Source of the DNA: an uncultured Campylobacter sp.
Lineage (GTDB): Bacteria > Campylobacterota > Campylobacteria > Campylobacterales > Campylobacteraceae
DNA: 15,179 bases
Assembly: GCA_938036585.1 (NCBI GenBank)
Contig: CALHQN010000068.1
Location: 1 to 15,179, forward strand
Direction of reading: 5' to 3'
Shown here: one piece after another, positions 14,629-15,179 of the stretch
How the letters are laid out: every line of letters begins with the position of its first letter
Numbering within the stretch: position 1 is the stretch's first letter
Notes under the pieces: generated by a model
The model's input: only the letters and a program-made list of their open reading frames with translations
Database searches by the model: none
What the model was told of the DNA's origin: nothing
Translations under genes and position numbers: made by a program

Positions 14629-15179
14629 ATGAACAAAAAATCACAAGAAAGTAATGGTGTGGAAATTTGGAGCAAGCTTCTTAATGAAAGCAGAAGAAAA
14701 TCTCCAGATAACTCAAAAACAAAATCGGGAAAAACAAAAGAGACAAGAACAGAAATCGAGAGAGACTATGACCGAATTCTTTTTTCAACGCCAGTTAGGC
14801 GTCTCGCGGACAAAACACAAGTCTTCCCTCTGGACAAAAATGATAGCGTCAGAAATCGCCTGACTCACTCTCATGAAGTATCCAATATTGCCAGGAGCAT
14901 TGGAATAAATCTTGCTTTTAACTGCAAATTTGCGGAGGGTGTGGAGAATTATCAAAGAAACATTCCTGCCTTGCTGGCTGCTGCAGGACTAGTACATGAT
15001 TTAGGAAACCCTCCTTTTGGCCATCAAGGAGAAGCCGCTATTCAAAGCTGGTTCAAAAAAAACAGAAGCTTTGTTCTGGATATTGAATCTATGCCGAATG
15101 AGCAGCAAAAACAAGATTTTTTGCGTTTTGAGGGAAATGCACAGGCATTTCGACTGGTTACTCGCCTTCAATTAATTAA
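14629..15179 (+). CDS. dgt: dGTP triphosphohydrolase (dGTPase), 5' part
   Basis: The frame opens with ATG behind AAGGAAGA, 32 bp after guaA, and stays open for 183 codons to the window edge, so the C-terminus is missing. Residues 44-66 (ERDYDRILFSTPVRRLADKTQV) and RLTHSHEVSNIAR (77-89) are dGTPase hallmarks. His80 and His123-Asp124 (HDLGNPPFGHQGE) are HD-domain metal ligands. FEGNAQAFRLVTRLQ is the next family motif. The enzyme splits dGTP to deoxyguanosine and triphosphate. In some bacteria dGTPases defend against phage by depleting dNTPs; housekeeping use is equally possible. It carries a charged N-terminal extension of about 40 residues. Its base composition is much AT-richer than the 3' half of guaA just upstream, which hints at separate origin. 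Confidence 0.85.
   Translation, partial: MNKKSQESNGVEIWSKLLNESRRKSPDNSKTKSGKTKETRTEIERDYDRILFSTPVRRLADKTQVFPLDKNDSVRNRLTHSHEVSNIARSIGINLAFNCKFAEGVENYQRNIPALLAAAGLVHDLGNPPFGHQGEAAIQSWFKKNRSFVLDIESMPNEQQKQDFLRFEGNAQAFRLVTRLQLI

Noticed and set aside
14654..14863. A 69-codon plus-strand frame after guaA
   Set aside because: It lies in another phase inside the dGTPase frame that starts at 14629, which has the family motifs and stays open to the window end.
1..15179. CRISPR array or riboswitch
   Set aside because: No regularly spaced identical repeats were seen apart from the degenerate triple unit at 3440-3508, and no long structured leader precedes guaA: its candidate leader is only about 20 nt.

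Overview
The window looks like chromosome of a higher-GC, probably oral, Campylobacter (gracilis/showae/rectus type) for most of its length, with two foreign or anomalous ends. The Campylobacter assignment is inferred from the divergent uvrC / small protein / guaA neighbourhood, which I remember from Campylobacter jejuni, from AAGGA-type ribosome sites, and from UvrC and N-terminal GuaA sequences that read as epsilonproteobacterial. No database was searched.

Left part (1 to about 5490): a visibly AT-richer accessory region. It holds the 3' end of an RTX-type secreted protein, a gene-poor spacer with two strong hairpins and a possible minus-strand gene relic, a small helix-turn-helix protein followed closely by a tyrosine recombinase, and a second, P4-type tyrosine recombinase on the minus strand. 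That integrase starts about 240 bp from the 3' end of a tRNA-Arg(CCT) gene, the usual layout of an integrative element in a tRNA. The distal attachment site was not found, so the element, if intact, extends beyond the left edge.

Middle part (5491 to 12790, all minus strand): DUF721/DciA-like protein and uvrC overlap by 20 bp. After a 163-bp gap comes a very large hybrid histidine kinase with an N-terminal NIT-like sensor, a 400-residue acidic/proline linker and several receiver domains, then a single-domain CheY-like regulator 8 bp further on, then the tRNA. The kinase and regulator form an evident phosphorelay pair.

Right part (12761 to 15179, plus strand): a small LptM-like lipoprotein whose start overlaps the divergent DUF721-type gene, then guaA (GMP synthase), then the 5' part of a dGTP triphosphohydrolase that runs off the window. 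The guaA reading frame is intact, but its last 40% switches to a GC-rich, betaproteobacterial-looking sequence near position 13,880-13,980, and the dGTPase after it is AT-richer again. This is either a metagenomic assembly chimera joining two organisms through a conserved gene, or a real mosaic gene next to an insertion at guaA. It is the most important thing to check before using the right end of this contig.
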